A DNA stretch of 64,000 bases from Cherax quadricarinatus (Eukaryota > Arthropoda > Malacostraca > Decapoda > Parastacidae): the NCBI RefSeq assembly GCF_038502225.1, contig NC_091293.1, forward strand, positions 1-64,000, written 5' to 3'. Made by a program: the position numbers and the translations under genes. Each line of letters opens with the position of its first letter. Position 1 is the stretch's first letter. The notes under the pieces were generated by a model. It ran no database searches and was not told the DNA's origin. It saw nothing but the letters and a program-made list of their open reading frames with translations. This document shows, piece by piece, positions 35,150 to 45,825 of this stretch.

Positions 35150-36356
35150 ATGACAACTGTCATAGAGGAACATATTTCAGCAGGTGATGGAAATGATGAT
35201 AGCTTCTAGACCTTTAAAATTAAACAAAGGAGAAAAAGTGAGAAAGGGCTAGAGCGCCGACGTAGTCAGACTCACTTGACTCGTACACAATGTGAAACTA
35301 ACCGTCCTTTGTGCAGAGAGGCTGCAAGAAGTCTTTCTTCAAAGGAAGAATGTGTTAAGTTGAATTTCCCTGACAACACCCTGATGCCTGCTAAGTGTGC
35401 ATGGCTAATGGAAGCTGTAAAGAAACATTCTAACTCAAGGATACAATTTAGGAAAAACACACACAACTTTGTGTTTCTGGACCAGAATGAAGAACTGATC
35501 AATGATCTACTTAGTACACTTTATGGGGGTATTAAGCTGCTCCGACCTCCATCAGACACTCACCACTATAAAAATTGGGTCAGTATCATAATCTTTGGAT
35601 ACCCTCTCTACATGGACCCATCCCATCTGACTCTAAGTGAGCATATCATCAAGCCTAAAAGACTTAAAGGAAAATTCCAAATTATTGTCAGTTGGGTAGG
35701 CCCTGTGCCCCTCCCCCGAAATATCTGGGTGCCTGGCCTACATTTCCTACCCTTCGAAGTGTACCTACCCTCTCAACGTAGGTGTTACAAATGCCAGCAC
35801 TATGGCCATGTTGCAGTAGACTGTGGAGTGGTAAGTGTGCTGGGAAACATTCCACTATACAATGTACAGCCCAAAATTTAAGCGTATTAACTGTTAAGAA
35901 GTTGGAGTTACAGTTTCCCATAAAGATTGCAGTCGGAACCCAAACAAACTTCGACGTAAACCTGATAACAGTCCTTTAATGGCAGCTGAGGATGAGGCCA
36001 TCCAGTCTACCACAGCCAGACCTGAGATTGAACCTGTGCAAAGTGTGGAAGAGCCCAGCGTCATTGCAAAGGATTCTGGTGATACCAGAATGCCATCACA
36101 TACACCAGTTGTGGAGGAGCTAGCCATCCCTGCTAGCACATGTGGAACTACTGATCTGCCTCACCCCATACCTACACCTACACCTGAATATGGGGATGAG
36201 CATGTCACTCTTCCCAATACACACATCTACAACAGTCAGACGAACACCACACATGTAACCCCCTTGGAAGCTGGAGATGGGTTAGATGCACAGGACCTAC
36301 CTACAATAAATGATGAGGTAGTCATGCCACAGGCACCATCAGAGAACACTAATTAA
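35150..36356 (+). pseudogene. N3 ORF1, gag-like with CCHC knuckles
   Basis: The RNA-binding ORF1 protein. ATG at 35150 opens the frame, with TAG at 35207-35209. Conserved body: LNFPDNTLMPAKCAWLM, NSRIQFRKNTHNFVFLDQ, WVSIIIFGYPLYMDPSHLT. Then a CCHC knuckle, CYKCQHYGHVAVDC (about 35787-35828). A frameshift near 35828 moves to a frame with a second knuckle-like CAGKHSTIQC. The frame from 35979 (Pro, Thr and Glu rich, acidic) ends at TAA 36354-36356. The knuckle is the mark of I-type ORF1 proteins. It is dead because of at least one stop and two shifts. Confidence 0.75.
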
Positions 36357-36359
36357 CCA

Positions 36360-36678
36360 TCGTACCTGTTAAGGTGAAAGGTATTAAAGAAAGAACTAAC
36401 TCAAAAGTGCCATCCTCTGGAGAGGCATTGGATTCGCCTGACCTTCCTCAAATTACATGTATAACAAACTTGCAGAAAAAAATGAGCATCTTGAACAGAT
36501 GTTGACAAGTTTAATAAATATATGTAGTCAGGATGATGCTCTTGAGTACGTTGATGATGTCAAAAGTGCAGCAATCTTCGTTCAGTTTCAGGCAATTTGT
36601 AAGAAAGAAGCCCATGACTCTTGGCTTCAAGACTTGCCTTGGAACTGGCTGCCAAGATGCCGAAAATGCTTAAAGTAA
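36360..36678 (+). pseudogene. N3 ORF1, C-terminal coiled-coil part
   Basis: Matches N2 21887-22190: EHLEQMLTSLINICSQDDAL, then WLQDLPWNWLPRCRKCLK. It has shifted frame relative to the body of ORF1. Confidence 0.65.
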
Positions 36679-36849
36679 AAGGTTCTGAAGATAAACATGT
36701 ACAAATTATGCTATTTGCTCTTAAGTGTCTGCACACTGTAACCAAAGCATAATAGTCTTACCACCTTATAAGCAAGAGATTGCAATAGCTCACTTCAGTG
36801 CATAGATTACAAATCTTTTCATGGAACATTGCTTCCATCAGGAAGCGGT

Positions 36850-36933
36850 TGCCTGAATTACATCATATTATTGCAACCAAGAATATTGATGTGCCTGAAT
36901 TACATCATATTATTGCAACCAAGAATATTGATG
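36850..36933. repeat. 42-bp perfect tandem duplication
   Basis: The unit starts TGCCTGAATTACATCATATT and ends AATATTGATG. N2 has one copy. The length is a multiple of three, so the frame is kept. Confidence 0.9.
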
Positions 36934-37750
36934 TCATCTGTTTGTAGGAACGTAGAATGAAAGATGGAGCACCTCCACCAAAGTTGCTTGAATATGCTGC
37001 TTATAACTTAAGCTCCACCAACTATTGTGTGATGTATGTCAGAAAGAACTTGCTACATTCACTCCTTGCCATGCAGAGTAGAGTACACATGTAGTATCAT
37101 GGTGTCAGAGTATATGCAGGCAATTTTTCCATAAACATTTTTAATCTCTATGCCCCAGCGAACCAGCTTCGACCTGAGGCTTTACCAGATCGCATCAATA
37201 GTGAACCTACCCTCATTCTTGGAGATTTTAATGCCAGACATAAGAATATTGGTGGGTCTATAACAAACACCAATGGAACTAAACTAGTGAAATTGCTAAA
37301 TGAGCATGATAATGTTCGAATTGTGGGCACTACTGAGCCTACTCACATATATGGTGGAATACTAGATCTGTGCCTTGGATTTGATACATCATATACGATG
37401 CATGACTCTGTCATAGTTGATGATCTTCTATCTGATCACTTCCCAAGACTCACAACTGTCAATCTTGATCATATCTCCAGCAATCAAGGAGCTAAATACA
37501 GGAGGAGGAAACTTATTCTCAACCCTCATCACAGAGATAACTTTATTAACCACTTGGATCAATGGTATAAGAATTACGAGCCCATTGGCACACAAAAATT
37601 CAATGACGATTTAGGTGCCACTACTGAGACTGTCCTCACAGATCAAGTGGGCAGGAAAAGAAAATATAAACCTTCCACTGTAAATGACAATAAAAATCAA
37701 TGTAAATATTATAATGATCCACAGCTACGCAATCTAACACATGCAGCAGC

Positions 37751-37763
37751 TAGGAGGATTGGT
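37751..37763. repeat. 13-bp target-site duplication, left
   Basis: TAGGAGGATTGGT before the 199-bp insertion. Partner at 37963-37975. N2 has one copy. Confidence 0.85.
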
Positions 37764-37962
37764 TGTTAGGTAAGACACATATGCAACAGTTAGACAACTT
37801 TATTCCGAAACGTTTCGCCTACACAGAAGGCTTCTTCAGTCGAATACAGAAAGTAGGCAGGAACAGTAGAGAAGTGAAGACGATGTAATCAGTCCATCAC
37901 CCTTGTAGTCGTAGAATTTGAGGTTGTCAGTCCCTCGGCCTGGAGAAGTTCAGTTCCGTAGT
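37764..37962 (-). mobile_element. lone truncated unit of the 403-bp repeat
   Basis: A 199-bp insertion in N3. It matches the half of the 403-bp unit that holds the hammerhead-like motif and AATAAA (plus strand TTAGGTAAGACACATATGCA to CTGGAGAAG), with about 85-90 percent likeness by eye. A 13-bp target duplication flanks it, and the empty site is seen in N2. So this repeat moves by itself. The truncation lies on the side upstream of the motif, as 5' truncation by reverse transcription would give. Confidence 0.85.
37805..37843 (-). ncRNA. hammerhead-like motif (lone copy)
   Basis: Same core as in the array, with changes: stem I TCGA/TCGG (a G-T pair at the rim when read as RNA), and stem II GCCTTC/GTAGGC with one mismatch. 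CTGAAGA and GAAACGTT are unchanged. Confidence 0.45.
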
Positions 37963-37975
37963 TAGGAGGATTGGT
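37963..37975. repeat. 13-bp target-site duplication, right
   Basis: TAGGAGGATTGGT, partner of 37751-37763. Confidence 0.85.
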
Positions 37976-38431
37976 AAAGCATACCGTGAATGTAGAACCC
38001 CAGACCTGCTCAGAACGTTCCAAGCTGCACTAACAAATGCAAGGAATAGAAAGCAAGAACTTAGGCAACAGGAATGGGAGCAATTTGTTAGTGAATTAAA
38101 TAGATCTACCCCTTTAAGTTTAGCTTGGAAAGGTATAAATAAAATAACCAGGAAAAAGACTGGCAATGTTGCTCATCCCTTTTCTCTTGAAAAAACAAAT
38201 GACCTCATAAATGACTGGTCCAAAACATCCAGGCATGAAAACCTTCCATCTCATATTAGAAAAAACTTAGTGCTTCTGAGGAAATGTTGAAACTGATTAA
38301 TTTTATGAGACAACATGTTGATGAGAGTGATTGCCTCTTCACCGAGTATGAATTAGATAATGCATAAACGAGAGGTCGATCAACTGCTCCTGGAGAGGAT
38401 GATATAACCTATGATATTTTCAGAACTCTAA
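37976..38431 (+). pseudogene. N3 ORF2, linker to start of RT
   Basis: Matches N2 27275-27752: AYRECRTPDLLRTFQAALTN, EWEQFVSELNRSTPLSLAWK, then ENLPSHIRKNL and ESDCLFTEYELDNA. A TAA replaces a codon near 38364, and small deletions shift the frame near 38270. It breaks off at 38431, where the TIR element begins. Confidence 0.8.
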
Positions 38432-38445
38432 GGGGAGCGTCAGGT
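38432..38445 (+). repeat. terminal inverted repeat, left
   Basis: GGGGAGCGTCAGGT, exact inverse of 49504-49517. Confidence 0.8.
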
Positions 38446-39241
38446 ACCCGGCGCGCGGAGCAAAAAAAAAAATCGAAATAATATGAAAATTGAGTTATTG
38501 TTCAAATTCAAATTCAAATTCAAAGTTTATTCTCTATAAGGATTACAATGCTGAGTTTACAGAATTTGGTTATTGTGTGGTTTACATGTAGTAAAATAAT
38601 GATTACAGAGTGTACCACTAGAACACGTAGCATGGCTAGGCATTTCGGGCAGACTTAGTTTAATTCTTAATTTTAAAATATTACAAATTATGAGGTAAGT
38701 TGGTATTATGGCTAAGTGACTAAATACTAGTTTGTGAGTTTAGCAATGTGAATGCTTTTGTTTTGGCACAGTACATAGTTTCAGTATTGGAGTATCACAG
38801 GATTCATTATTTTAAGATTGAGATTAATATTTCTGTTTATGGTCAAATGGGTGAGTGAGTGTAAGTGTGAACCACCAGGTGGTATTCTTGTAGTAGGTTG
38901 ACGGGGTGTATCAGGGAGATAAGATGTTTTCTAATGGTAATTTTGAAGGTGATGAATGTGTCTGCAGTTCTAGAGTTCTCAGGTAGGGTGTTCCAGATTT
39001 TAGGGCCTTTGACATACATTGAATTTTTGTAAAGGTTTAATCGGACACGGGGAATGTCGTAGAGATGTTTGTGTCTGGTGTTATGCCTGTGGGTTCTGTC
39101 ACAACTATCAAGAAAGCGTTTTAGGTCAAGGTTGATATTAGAGTTTAAGGCCCTGTAGATGTAGACTGCACAGTAGTAAGTGTGGATGTACTGAACAGGG
39201 AGTAAGTTTAGATCTGTGAAGAGTGGGGGGGGGGTGTGTTG

Positions 39242-41911
39242 CTAGGGATGGGATTTAGTGATTATTCTTACTGCAGCTTTTTGTTGGGTTATTATTGGCT
39301 TTAGGTGTGTTGCTGCAGTTGATCCCCAAGCACAAATAGCATAGGTGAGGTATGGATAAATAAGTGAGTGGTATAGTGTGAGAAGGGCATTTTGCGGCAC
39401 GTAGTATCGTATCTTGGAGAGAATCCCAACCGTTTTGGATACTTTTTTGGTTATATGTTGGATATGGGTGCTGAAATTCAGGTTGTTGTCAAGGTATAGG
39501 CCTAGGAATTTGCCCTCATTATGTCTGGTAATTAGAGTGTTGTAAATCTTAATGTTAATTTGTGCATCTCCTGCTCTGCTACCAAACATAATATAGTAGG
39601 TTTTGTCAGTGTTAAGCGTAAGTTTATTGGCTGTCATCCAAGTCGATATTTTGATCAGCTCCTCGTTAACAATGGTGTTGAGGGTGGCAAGATTAGGGTG
39701 AGAGATGACATAAGTCGTGTCGTCAGCAAAGAGAATGGGTTTCAGGTGTTGGAATACGTTTGGAAGATCATTGATGTATATGAGGAAGAGCAGGGGACCA
39801 AGGACACTTCCCTGCAGAACTCCAGTATCAAGTGGCCGCGTTGTTGATGCTGTTTCTTTAATGGTGACATACTGATACCTATTAGTAAGGTAAGATTTGA
39901 AATAAGCAAGCGCATGGCCTCTTATACCATAATGGTCAAGTTTGTGGAGTAGGATGTCATGGTCTACTGTGTCAAAAGCTTTTCTTAGGTCAATAAAAAT
40001 TCCTAGTGGATATTCCTTATTTTCCAATGCTGTGTAAAGCAGATCTAGCATTTTTATGATTGCACCATTAGTGCTTTTATTTCTCCTGAATCCAAACTGG
40101 CAGGGGTTGAGTATGTTTTGTGCCGTTATAAATGTCCTGTGCACAAGTTTCTCAAAGATTTTGGATAGCAATGGTAAGTTAGATATTGGCCTATAGTTGT
40201 TTAAGTCTGTAGGGTCACCACCTTTACGTATTGGTGTAACCCTTGCCATCTTGAGTAGTTTCGGGAAGGTGCTAGTTTCTAGTGACTTGTTGAAAAGTAA
40301 TGAAATAGCATGCAAAAGGACATGGGCCGCTCGCTTGTACCATAATGGTGGGACATGAGACAGATTCCCTGAGTTATTTTTAAGTGACTTTATAATCTCG
40401 GTGACTTCCGTGGGCTCAGTTGGTGCAAGATAGAAGGAATTTGGGAAATTCCCATCTAGGTAGTCCCTGGCATGGGCATTGGTATGTGGGATTTTATTGG
40501 CGAGATTAGATCCTGTGGTTGAGAAGAAGTCGTTTATCTTGTTATCTGTGTCAGTGGGATGTAGTGGTGTTTCATTAGGTTTAGTTACCTGGAGTTTACC
40601 TGGAGAGAGTTCCGGGGGTCAACGCCCCCGCGGCCCGGTCTGAGACCAGGCCAGGATAATATTCTTGTTTTTTTTCAGTTTGTGGGTCCCTAGAATCTGA
40701 GAGAGTGTTTTCCAGGTCGTTTTTATATCTCCTCTAGTGTCTGTGAATCTACTGGAGTAGTATAGTTGTTTGGCTTTCTTTATTACTTTGGTGAGAACTG
40801 ATGAATAGTGTTTAAGAATATCTTTGTGTATTAAGCCCTGTCTATATTGCTTTTCATATTGGTGTTTCTTGTCAATGGATTTCAGAATGGTGCTGGTTAG
40901 CCATGGGCAACCAAGCCATTTGTTTGTGATCTGTTTCGTTTTTATAGGACAATGTTTGTTGTATAGTCTAAGTAATTTGTTAAGAAAAATGTCTGTCCAG
41001 TCATCAATACCATTGGCCTTGGAGAATTCTGTAGGCCAGTCAACAGTCTCTAGGTCAGCTGTCAACTTCCTTATTGAGGCCTCGTCATGGAGTCTAAATG
41101 AGACTTTGTTGTATTCAAGTGGTGGTTTACTAATGTTTGTCAGGAGGAAGGTAGGGTAGTGGTCTGTAGTGCTATCTGTGATTATCCCTGATTTAAGGGG
41201 GGCTAGTATATTGGTTCATATGTGGTCTATTATGGTTGCACTTGTCTCAGTGAGCCTGGTTGGTTTAGTTATTGTTGGTATGAGAAGTGTGTTGTTCATA
41301 TTGTTGATGAAATCAGTTACAGGCTGATCATCTAGTAAGCCAAGGTTGATGTTGAAGTCTCCAGCTAAGAGAAGGTGGTGCTTATTCATTTGTCTGTTTG
41401 TTATTAGTGACTTTAATTTCTCACTGAAATTTGGGATGTTTGTGTGAGGTATCCGGTAAATGGCACCGATTGTTATAGGTGTCTTAAGGTTTTTTACAGT
41501 AAAATTAGCAAAAATGTATTCCCCATATTCATCACTAAAGCAAGTGGTGCTAATACAAGATAATTGGTTAGAGTAATAGATTGCAATACCACCCCCAACT
41601 TGGTTTGGTCTGCAGTTGTGAATTGTTGTGTATCCTGGTAGAGGGTAGATATCTATTGTGTCCTGCTTAAGCCAGGTCTCAGTAAGAATAATGCAGGAGA
41701 AGGGTGTCTTTAGTGATTCAAGGAGTGCCAGGAGGTCATCATAGTGTTTGCTTAAGGACTTGATGTTGTAGTTAAGTACTGATAGACTTTTAGCATTGTT
41801 TAGGATAGTGCTGGCTTGTGATGCTGTGTAATAAAGGCAGTTACTTTCCAATAGGTTTTGATTGGGTGTCAGATTATGGAGGTTTAGATCAGGGTCAACG
41901 TGATCAATCAT
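39242..41911 (-). pseudogene. LINE D ORF2, endonuclease and RT
   Basis: The ATG at 41911-41909 starts the frame. Endonuclease: SVLNYNIKSLSKHYDD, ILTETWLKQD, IGAIYRIPHTN, LLAGDFNINLG. RT: LNNYRPISNLPLLSKIFEK, GFRRNKSTNGAI, FIDLRKAFDTVDH (motif A), SVLGPLLFLIYIND (motif B), LFADDTTYV (catalytic DD), FLGLYLDNNLNF. The three long open pieces share one frame. TGA at 41216-41218 (probably Trp) and the inserted B end near 40620 break it. TAG at 39242-39244 stops it early, and the C-terminal tail can still be read in frame to about 38830 (YVKGPKIWNTLPENSR). Motif B reads GVLQGSVLGP where GVPQGSVLGP is usual. Confidence 0.85.
40585..40651 (-). mobile_element. tiny CR1-B 3'-end insertion in LINE D
   Basis: About 67 bases of the end of family B (plus strand TTTACCTGGAGAGAGTTCCG to CGGTCTGAGACCAGGCC) inside LINE D ORF2. 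Its tail shows the TTACCTGGAGT repeat unit twice. It keeps the reading frame on both sides but adds a stop. Confidence 0.85.
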
Positions 41912-42053
41912 CTTCTAGGTTTAAATTATGGTCATTTATATCCTGAGTTGTGTGTTGAGTTCTAGTACTGATATCTGTAGTGGTAGGAAGTTTGGACAAG
42001 TATATAGCTAGAGTATTTTGGTCATGTAGAGTATAGTCATTACTACACATAAT

Positions 42054-42316
42054 GAAGTTGATGTTGTCTATGTGTTGTGCTGGAATGAACTAAAGTACAA
42101 CTAGGTATAAACTAGTAATATAAAAATACAAATTAAAAATAGCACTAGTCTCTCACTAGTAATTGCACTATGGTCTAATATAGTGAATTTGATATTGACT
42201 ATGTATTGAGCTAGAATGAGCTATAGTACAACTGAGTTTAATCTAATAATATAAAAATACAAATTAAAAATAGCACCAGTCTCTCACTAGCAAATGCACT
42301 ATGGTCTAATATAGTC
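42054..42316. repeat. two 131-bp tandem units, LINE D 5' UTR
   Basis: Units 42054-42184 and 42185-42315 share CTAGAATGAGCT-like, TATAAAAATACAAATTAAAA and CACTATGGTCTAATATAGT stretches. Tandem 5' UTR units act as promoters in some LINEs. That role is inferred here. Confidence 0.75.
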
Positions 42317-42464
42317 TAATATAGTGAATTTTTGTTGCCAAAAAATAGCTGAACTTTCTGGCTACACTCTAGTATAATTATTATCCTTGTACAATGTTTC
42401 TAAAAGGAATTACAGCCATTTATAACAGGCATGGTGACAGCGCCTTGCGTAACAAGCGCTGACG

Positions 42465-42480
42465 CAGCATTGTTTATGTT
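42465..42480. repeat. 16-bp target-site duplication, left of array
   Basis: CAGCATTGTTTATGTT. The same 16 bases lie at 45898-45913, right after the array. Confidence 0.88.
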
Positions 42481-42517
42481 AGGTAAGACACATATGCAAC
42501 AGTTAGGTATCTTTATT

Positions 42518-42556
42518 TCGAAACGTTTCGCCTACACAGTAGGCTTCTTCAGTCGA
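42518..42556 (-). ncRNA. hammerhead-like motif, unit 1
   Basis: All parts as described for 44175-44213, read on the minus strand. Confidence 0.55.
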
Positions 42557-42920
42557 GTACAGAAAAGTTGATAGAAGCAGAAGATACTTGAAGACGATGT
42601 AATCAGTCCATCACCCTTAAAGTTTTGAGGTGGTCAGTCCCTCAGTCTGGAGAAGAGCATTGTTCCGTTGTCTGAAACAATATGAAGTTGAAGTAACAGA
42701 ATGGGGATTTATATAGTGCCAGGAGGTGAGACGTAGGTTGCTTTGGGAGGGCAGGTCCCTCTCAAACCCAGCCGTTCTCACTAGTAGAGGTTGTCAAAGT
42801 TGATGGTCTGTTCCAAGATACCCTTGTGTTGCAGTGTCTGACAGAATGAACATTAAAATGGTATAAAATACCGACAGATTGTTAGGTAAGACACATATGC
42901 AACAGTTAGGTATCTTTATT

Positions 42921-42959
42921 TCGAAACGTTTCGCCTACACAGTAGGCTTCTTCAGTCGA
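42921..42959 (-). ncRNA. hammerhead-like motif, unit 2
   Basis: Identical core to unit 1, one period (403 bp) further on. Confidence 0.55.
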
Positions 42960-43323
42960 GTATAGAAAAGTTGATAGAAGCAGAAGATACTTGAAGACGA
43001 TGTAATCAGTCCATCACCCTTAAAGTTTTGAGGTGGTCAGTCCCTCAGTCTGGAGAAGAGCATTGTTCCGTTGTCTGAAACAATATGAAGTTGAAGTGAC
43101 AGAATGGGGCTTTATATAGTGCCAGGAGGTGAGACGTAGGTTGCTTTGGGAGGGCAGGTCCCTCTCAAACCCAGCCGTTCTCACTAGTAGACGTTGTCGA
43201 AGTTGATGGTCTGTACCAAGATACCCTTGTGTTGCAGTGTCCGACAGAATGAACATTAAAATGGTATAAAATACCGACAGATTGTTAGGTAAGACACATA
43301 TGCAACAGTTAGGTATCTTTATT

Positions 43324-43362
43324 TCGAAACGTTTCGCCTACACAGTAGGCTTCTTCAGTCGA
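43324..43362 (-). ncRNA. hammerhead-like motif, unit 3
   Basis: Identical core, 403 bp from unit 2. Confidence 0.55.
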
Positions 43363-43726
43363 GTACAGAAAAGTTGATAGAAGCAGAAGATACTTGAAGA
43401 CGATGTAATCAGTCCATCACCCTTAAAGTTTTGAGGTGGTCAGTCCCTCAGTCTGGAGAAGAGCATTGTTCCGTTGTCTGAAACAATATGAAGTTGAAGT
43501 GACAGAATTGGGCTTTATATAGTGCCAGGAGGTGAGACGTAGGTTGCTTTGGGAGGGCAGGTCCCTCTCAAACCCAGCCGTTCTCACTAGTAGAGGTTGT
43601 CGAAGTTGATGGTCTGTACCAAGATACCCTTGTGTTGCAGTGTCTGACAGAATGAACATTAAAATGGTATAAAATACCGACAGATTGTTAGGTAAGACAC
43701 ATATGCAACAGTTAGGTATCCTTATT

Positions 43727-43765
43727 TCGAAACGTTTCGCCTACACAGTAGGCTTCTTCAGTCGA
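43727..43765 (-). ncRNA. hammerhead-like motif, unit 4
   Basis: Identical core. This unit is cut about 165 bp further on, at about 43930. Confidence 0.55.
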
Positions 43766-43971
43766 GTACAGAAAAGTTGAAAGAAGCAGAAGATACTTGA
43801 AGACGATGTAATCAGTCCATCACCCTTAAAGTTTTGAGGTGGTCAGTCCCTCAGTCTGGAGAAGAGCATTGTTCCGTTGTCTGAAACAATATGAAGTTGA
43901 AGTGACAGAATGGGGCTTTATATAGTGTGTTGTTAGGTAAGACACATATGCAACAGTTAGGTATCTTTATT

Positions 43972-44010
43972 TCGAAACGTTTCGCCTACACAGTAGGCTT
44001 CTTCAGTCGA
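43972..44010 (-). ncRNA. hammerhead-like motif, unit 5
   Basis: Identical core in the short unit just before the inversion point. Confidence 0.55.
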
Positions 44011-44174
44011 GTACAGAAAAGTTGATAGAAGCAGAAGAAACAATATGATATTGTTTCAGACAACGGAACAATGCTCTTCTCCAGACTGAGGGACTGACCA
44101 CCTCAAAACTTTAAGGGTGATGGACTGATTACATCGTCTTCAAGTATCTTCTGCTTCTATCAACTTTTCTGTAC

Positions 44175-44213
44175 TCGACTGAAGAAGCCTACTGTGTAGG
44201 CGAAACGTTTCGA
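44175..44213 (+). ncRNA. hammerhead-like motif, unit 6 (described in full)
   Basis: Read 5' to 3': TCGA (44175-44178, stem I), CTGAAGA (44179-44185, fits the CUGANGA core), one extra A (44186), stem II GCCTAC/GTAGGC with loop TGT (44187-44201), GAAA (44202-44205), C then GT (with the last A, the palindrome ACGT as stem III), T (44209, position 17), then TCGA (44210-44213), which pairs with the first TCGA. The expected cut is after 44209. Weak points: stem III has no loop, so two copies would have to pair as a double hammerhead. Position 17 is U rather than C, and there is an extra A after A9. An extra A there is known in the chrysanthemum chlorotic mottle viroid ribozyme. AATAAA starts at 44214. 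Confidence 0.6.
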
Positions 44214-44219
44214 AATAAA
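44214..44219 (+). terminator. AATAAA right after the ribozyme-like motif
   Basis: A poly-A signal hexamer directly follows stem I in each unit. It may be coincidence of an A-rich stretch. Confidence 0.35.
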
Positions 44220-44418
44220 GATACCTAACTGTTGCATATGTGTCTTACCTAACAATCTGTCGGTATTTTATACCATTTTAATGTTCATTCTGTCAGACAC
44301 TGCAACACAAGGGTATCTTGGTACAGACCATCAACTTCGACAACCTCTACTAGTGAGAACGGCTGGGTTTGAGAGGGACCTGCCCTCCCAAAGCAACCTA
44401 CGTCTCACCTCCTGGCAC

Positions 44419-44427
44419 TATATAAAG
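44419..44427 (+). promoter_or_regulatory. TATA-like box in the 403-bp unit
   Basis: TATATAAAG, about 150 bases before the hammerhead-like motif of the next unit (44578) and in the same sense. It recurs in every full unit (44822, 45225, 45628 and, inverted, in the left arm). It may start transcription of the array. This rests on sequence likeness alone. Confidence 0.4.
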
Positions 44428-44577
44428 CCCCATTCTGTCATTTCAACTTCATATTGTTTCAGATAACGGAACAATGCTCTTCTCCAGACTGAGGGACTGA
44501 CCACCTCAAAACTTTAAGGGTGATGGACTGATTACATCGTCTTCAAGTATCTTCTGCTTCTATCAACTTTTCTGTAC

Positions 44578-44616
44578 TCGACTGAAGAAGCCTACTGTGT
44601 AGGCGAAACGTTTCGA
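44578..44616 (+). ncRNA. hammerhead-like motif, unit 7
   Basis: Identical core, 403 bp from unit 6. Confidence 0.55.
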
Positions 44617-44980
44617 AATAAAGATACCTAACTGTTGCATATGTGTCTTACCTAACAATCTGTCGGTATTTTATACAATTTTAATGTTCATTCTGTCAGA
44701 CACTGCAACACAAGGGTATCTTGGTACAGACCATCAACTTCGACAACCTCTACTAGTGAGAACGGCTGGGTTTGAGAGGGACCTGCCCTCCCAAAGCAAC
44801 CTACGTCTCACCTCCTGGCACTATATAAAGCCCCATTCTGTCACTTCAACTTCATATTGTTTCAGACAACGGAACAATGCTCTTCTCCAGACTGAGGGAC
44901 TGACCACCTCAAAACTTTAAGGGTGATGGACTGATTACATCGTCTTCAAGTATCTTCTGCTTCTATCAACTTTTCTGTAC

Positions 44981-45019
44981 TCGACTGAAGAAGCCTACTG
45001 TGTAGGCGAAACGTTTCGA
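44981..45019 (+). ncRNA. hammerhead-like motif, unit 8
   Basis: Identical core, 403 bp from unit 7. Confidence 0.55.
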
Positions 45020-45383
45020 AATAAAGATACCTAACTGTTGCATATGTGTCTTACCTAACAATCTGTCGGTATTTTATACCATTTTAATGTTCATTCTGTC
45101 AGACACTGCAACACAAGGGTATCTTGGTACAGACCATCAACTTCGACAACCTCTACTAGTGAGAACGGCTGGGTTTGAGAGGGACCTGCCCTCCCAAAGC
45201 AACCTACGTCTCACCTCCTGGCACTATATAAAGCCCCATTCTGTCACTTCAACTTCATATTGTTTCAGACAACGGAACAATGCTCTTCTCCAGACTGAGG
45301 GACTGACCACCTCAAAACTTTAAGGGTGATGGACTGATTACATCGTCTTCAAGTATCTTCTGCTTCTATCAACTTTTCTGTAC

Positions 45384-45422
45384 TCGACTGAAGAAGCCTA
45401 CTGTGTAGGCGAAACGTTTCGA
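45384..45422 (+). ncRNA. hammerhead-like motif, unit 9
   Basis: Identical core, 403 bp from unit 8. Confidence 0.55.
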
Positions 45423-45786
45423 AATAAAGATACCTAACTGTTGCATATGTGTCTTACCTAACAATCTGTCGGTATTTTATACCATTTTAATGTTCATTCT
45501 GTCAGACACTGCAACACAAGGGTATCTTGGTACAGACCATCAACTTCGACAACCTCTACTAGTGAGAACGGCTGGGTTTGAGAGGGACCTGCCCTCCCAA
45601 AGCAACCTACGTCTCACCTCCTGGCACTATATAAAGCCCCATTCTGCCACTTCAACTTCATATTGTTTCAGACAACGGAACAATGCTCTTCTCCAGACTG
45701 AGGGACTGACCACCTCAAAACTTTAAGGGTGATGGACTGATTACATCGTCTTCAAGTATCTTCTGCTTCTATCAACTTTTCTGTAC

Positions 45787-45825
45787 TCGACTGAAGAAGC
45801 CTACTGTGTAGGCGAAACGTTTCGA
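45787..45825 (+). ncRNA. hammerhead-like motif, unit 10
   Basis: Identical core, 403 bp from unit 9. The array ends 72 bp later. Confidence 0.55.

Larger units (their letters stand above)
36800..37763 (+). pseudogene. N3 ORF2, endonuclease part
   Basis: Follows N2 ORF2 from its start (ITNLFMEHCFHQEA-type reading; ATG lost). An in-frame stop (TAG) lies near 36946, with another at 37092. Endonuclease motifs: ILGDFNARHKNIGG, EPTHIYGGILDLCLGF and DDLLSDHFPRLTTV, the last being the unbroken site that J entered in N2. A perfect 42-bp tandem duplication (36850-36891 and 36892-36933) adds 14 codons. Confidence 0.8.
38501..42464 (-). mobile_element. LINE D, CR1/L2-like
   Basis: A minus-strand LINE of about 4 kb. 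Its 3' tail is four TTTGAA units (plus strand TTCAAA, 38501-38524). ORF2 with endonuclease and RT lies in one frame from 41911 down to 39242, and a 5' region of tandem 131-bp units runs to about 42316. The 5' end is near 42464, where the ribozyme array follows. No clear ORF1 is present. A short CR1-B end has inserted at about 40585-40651. Confidence 0.8.
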
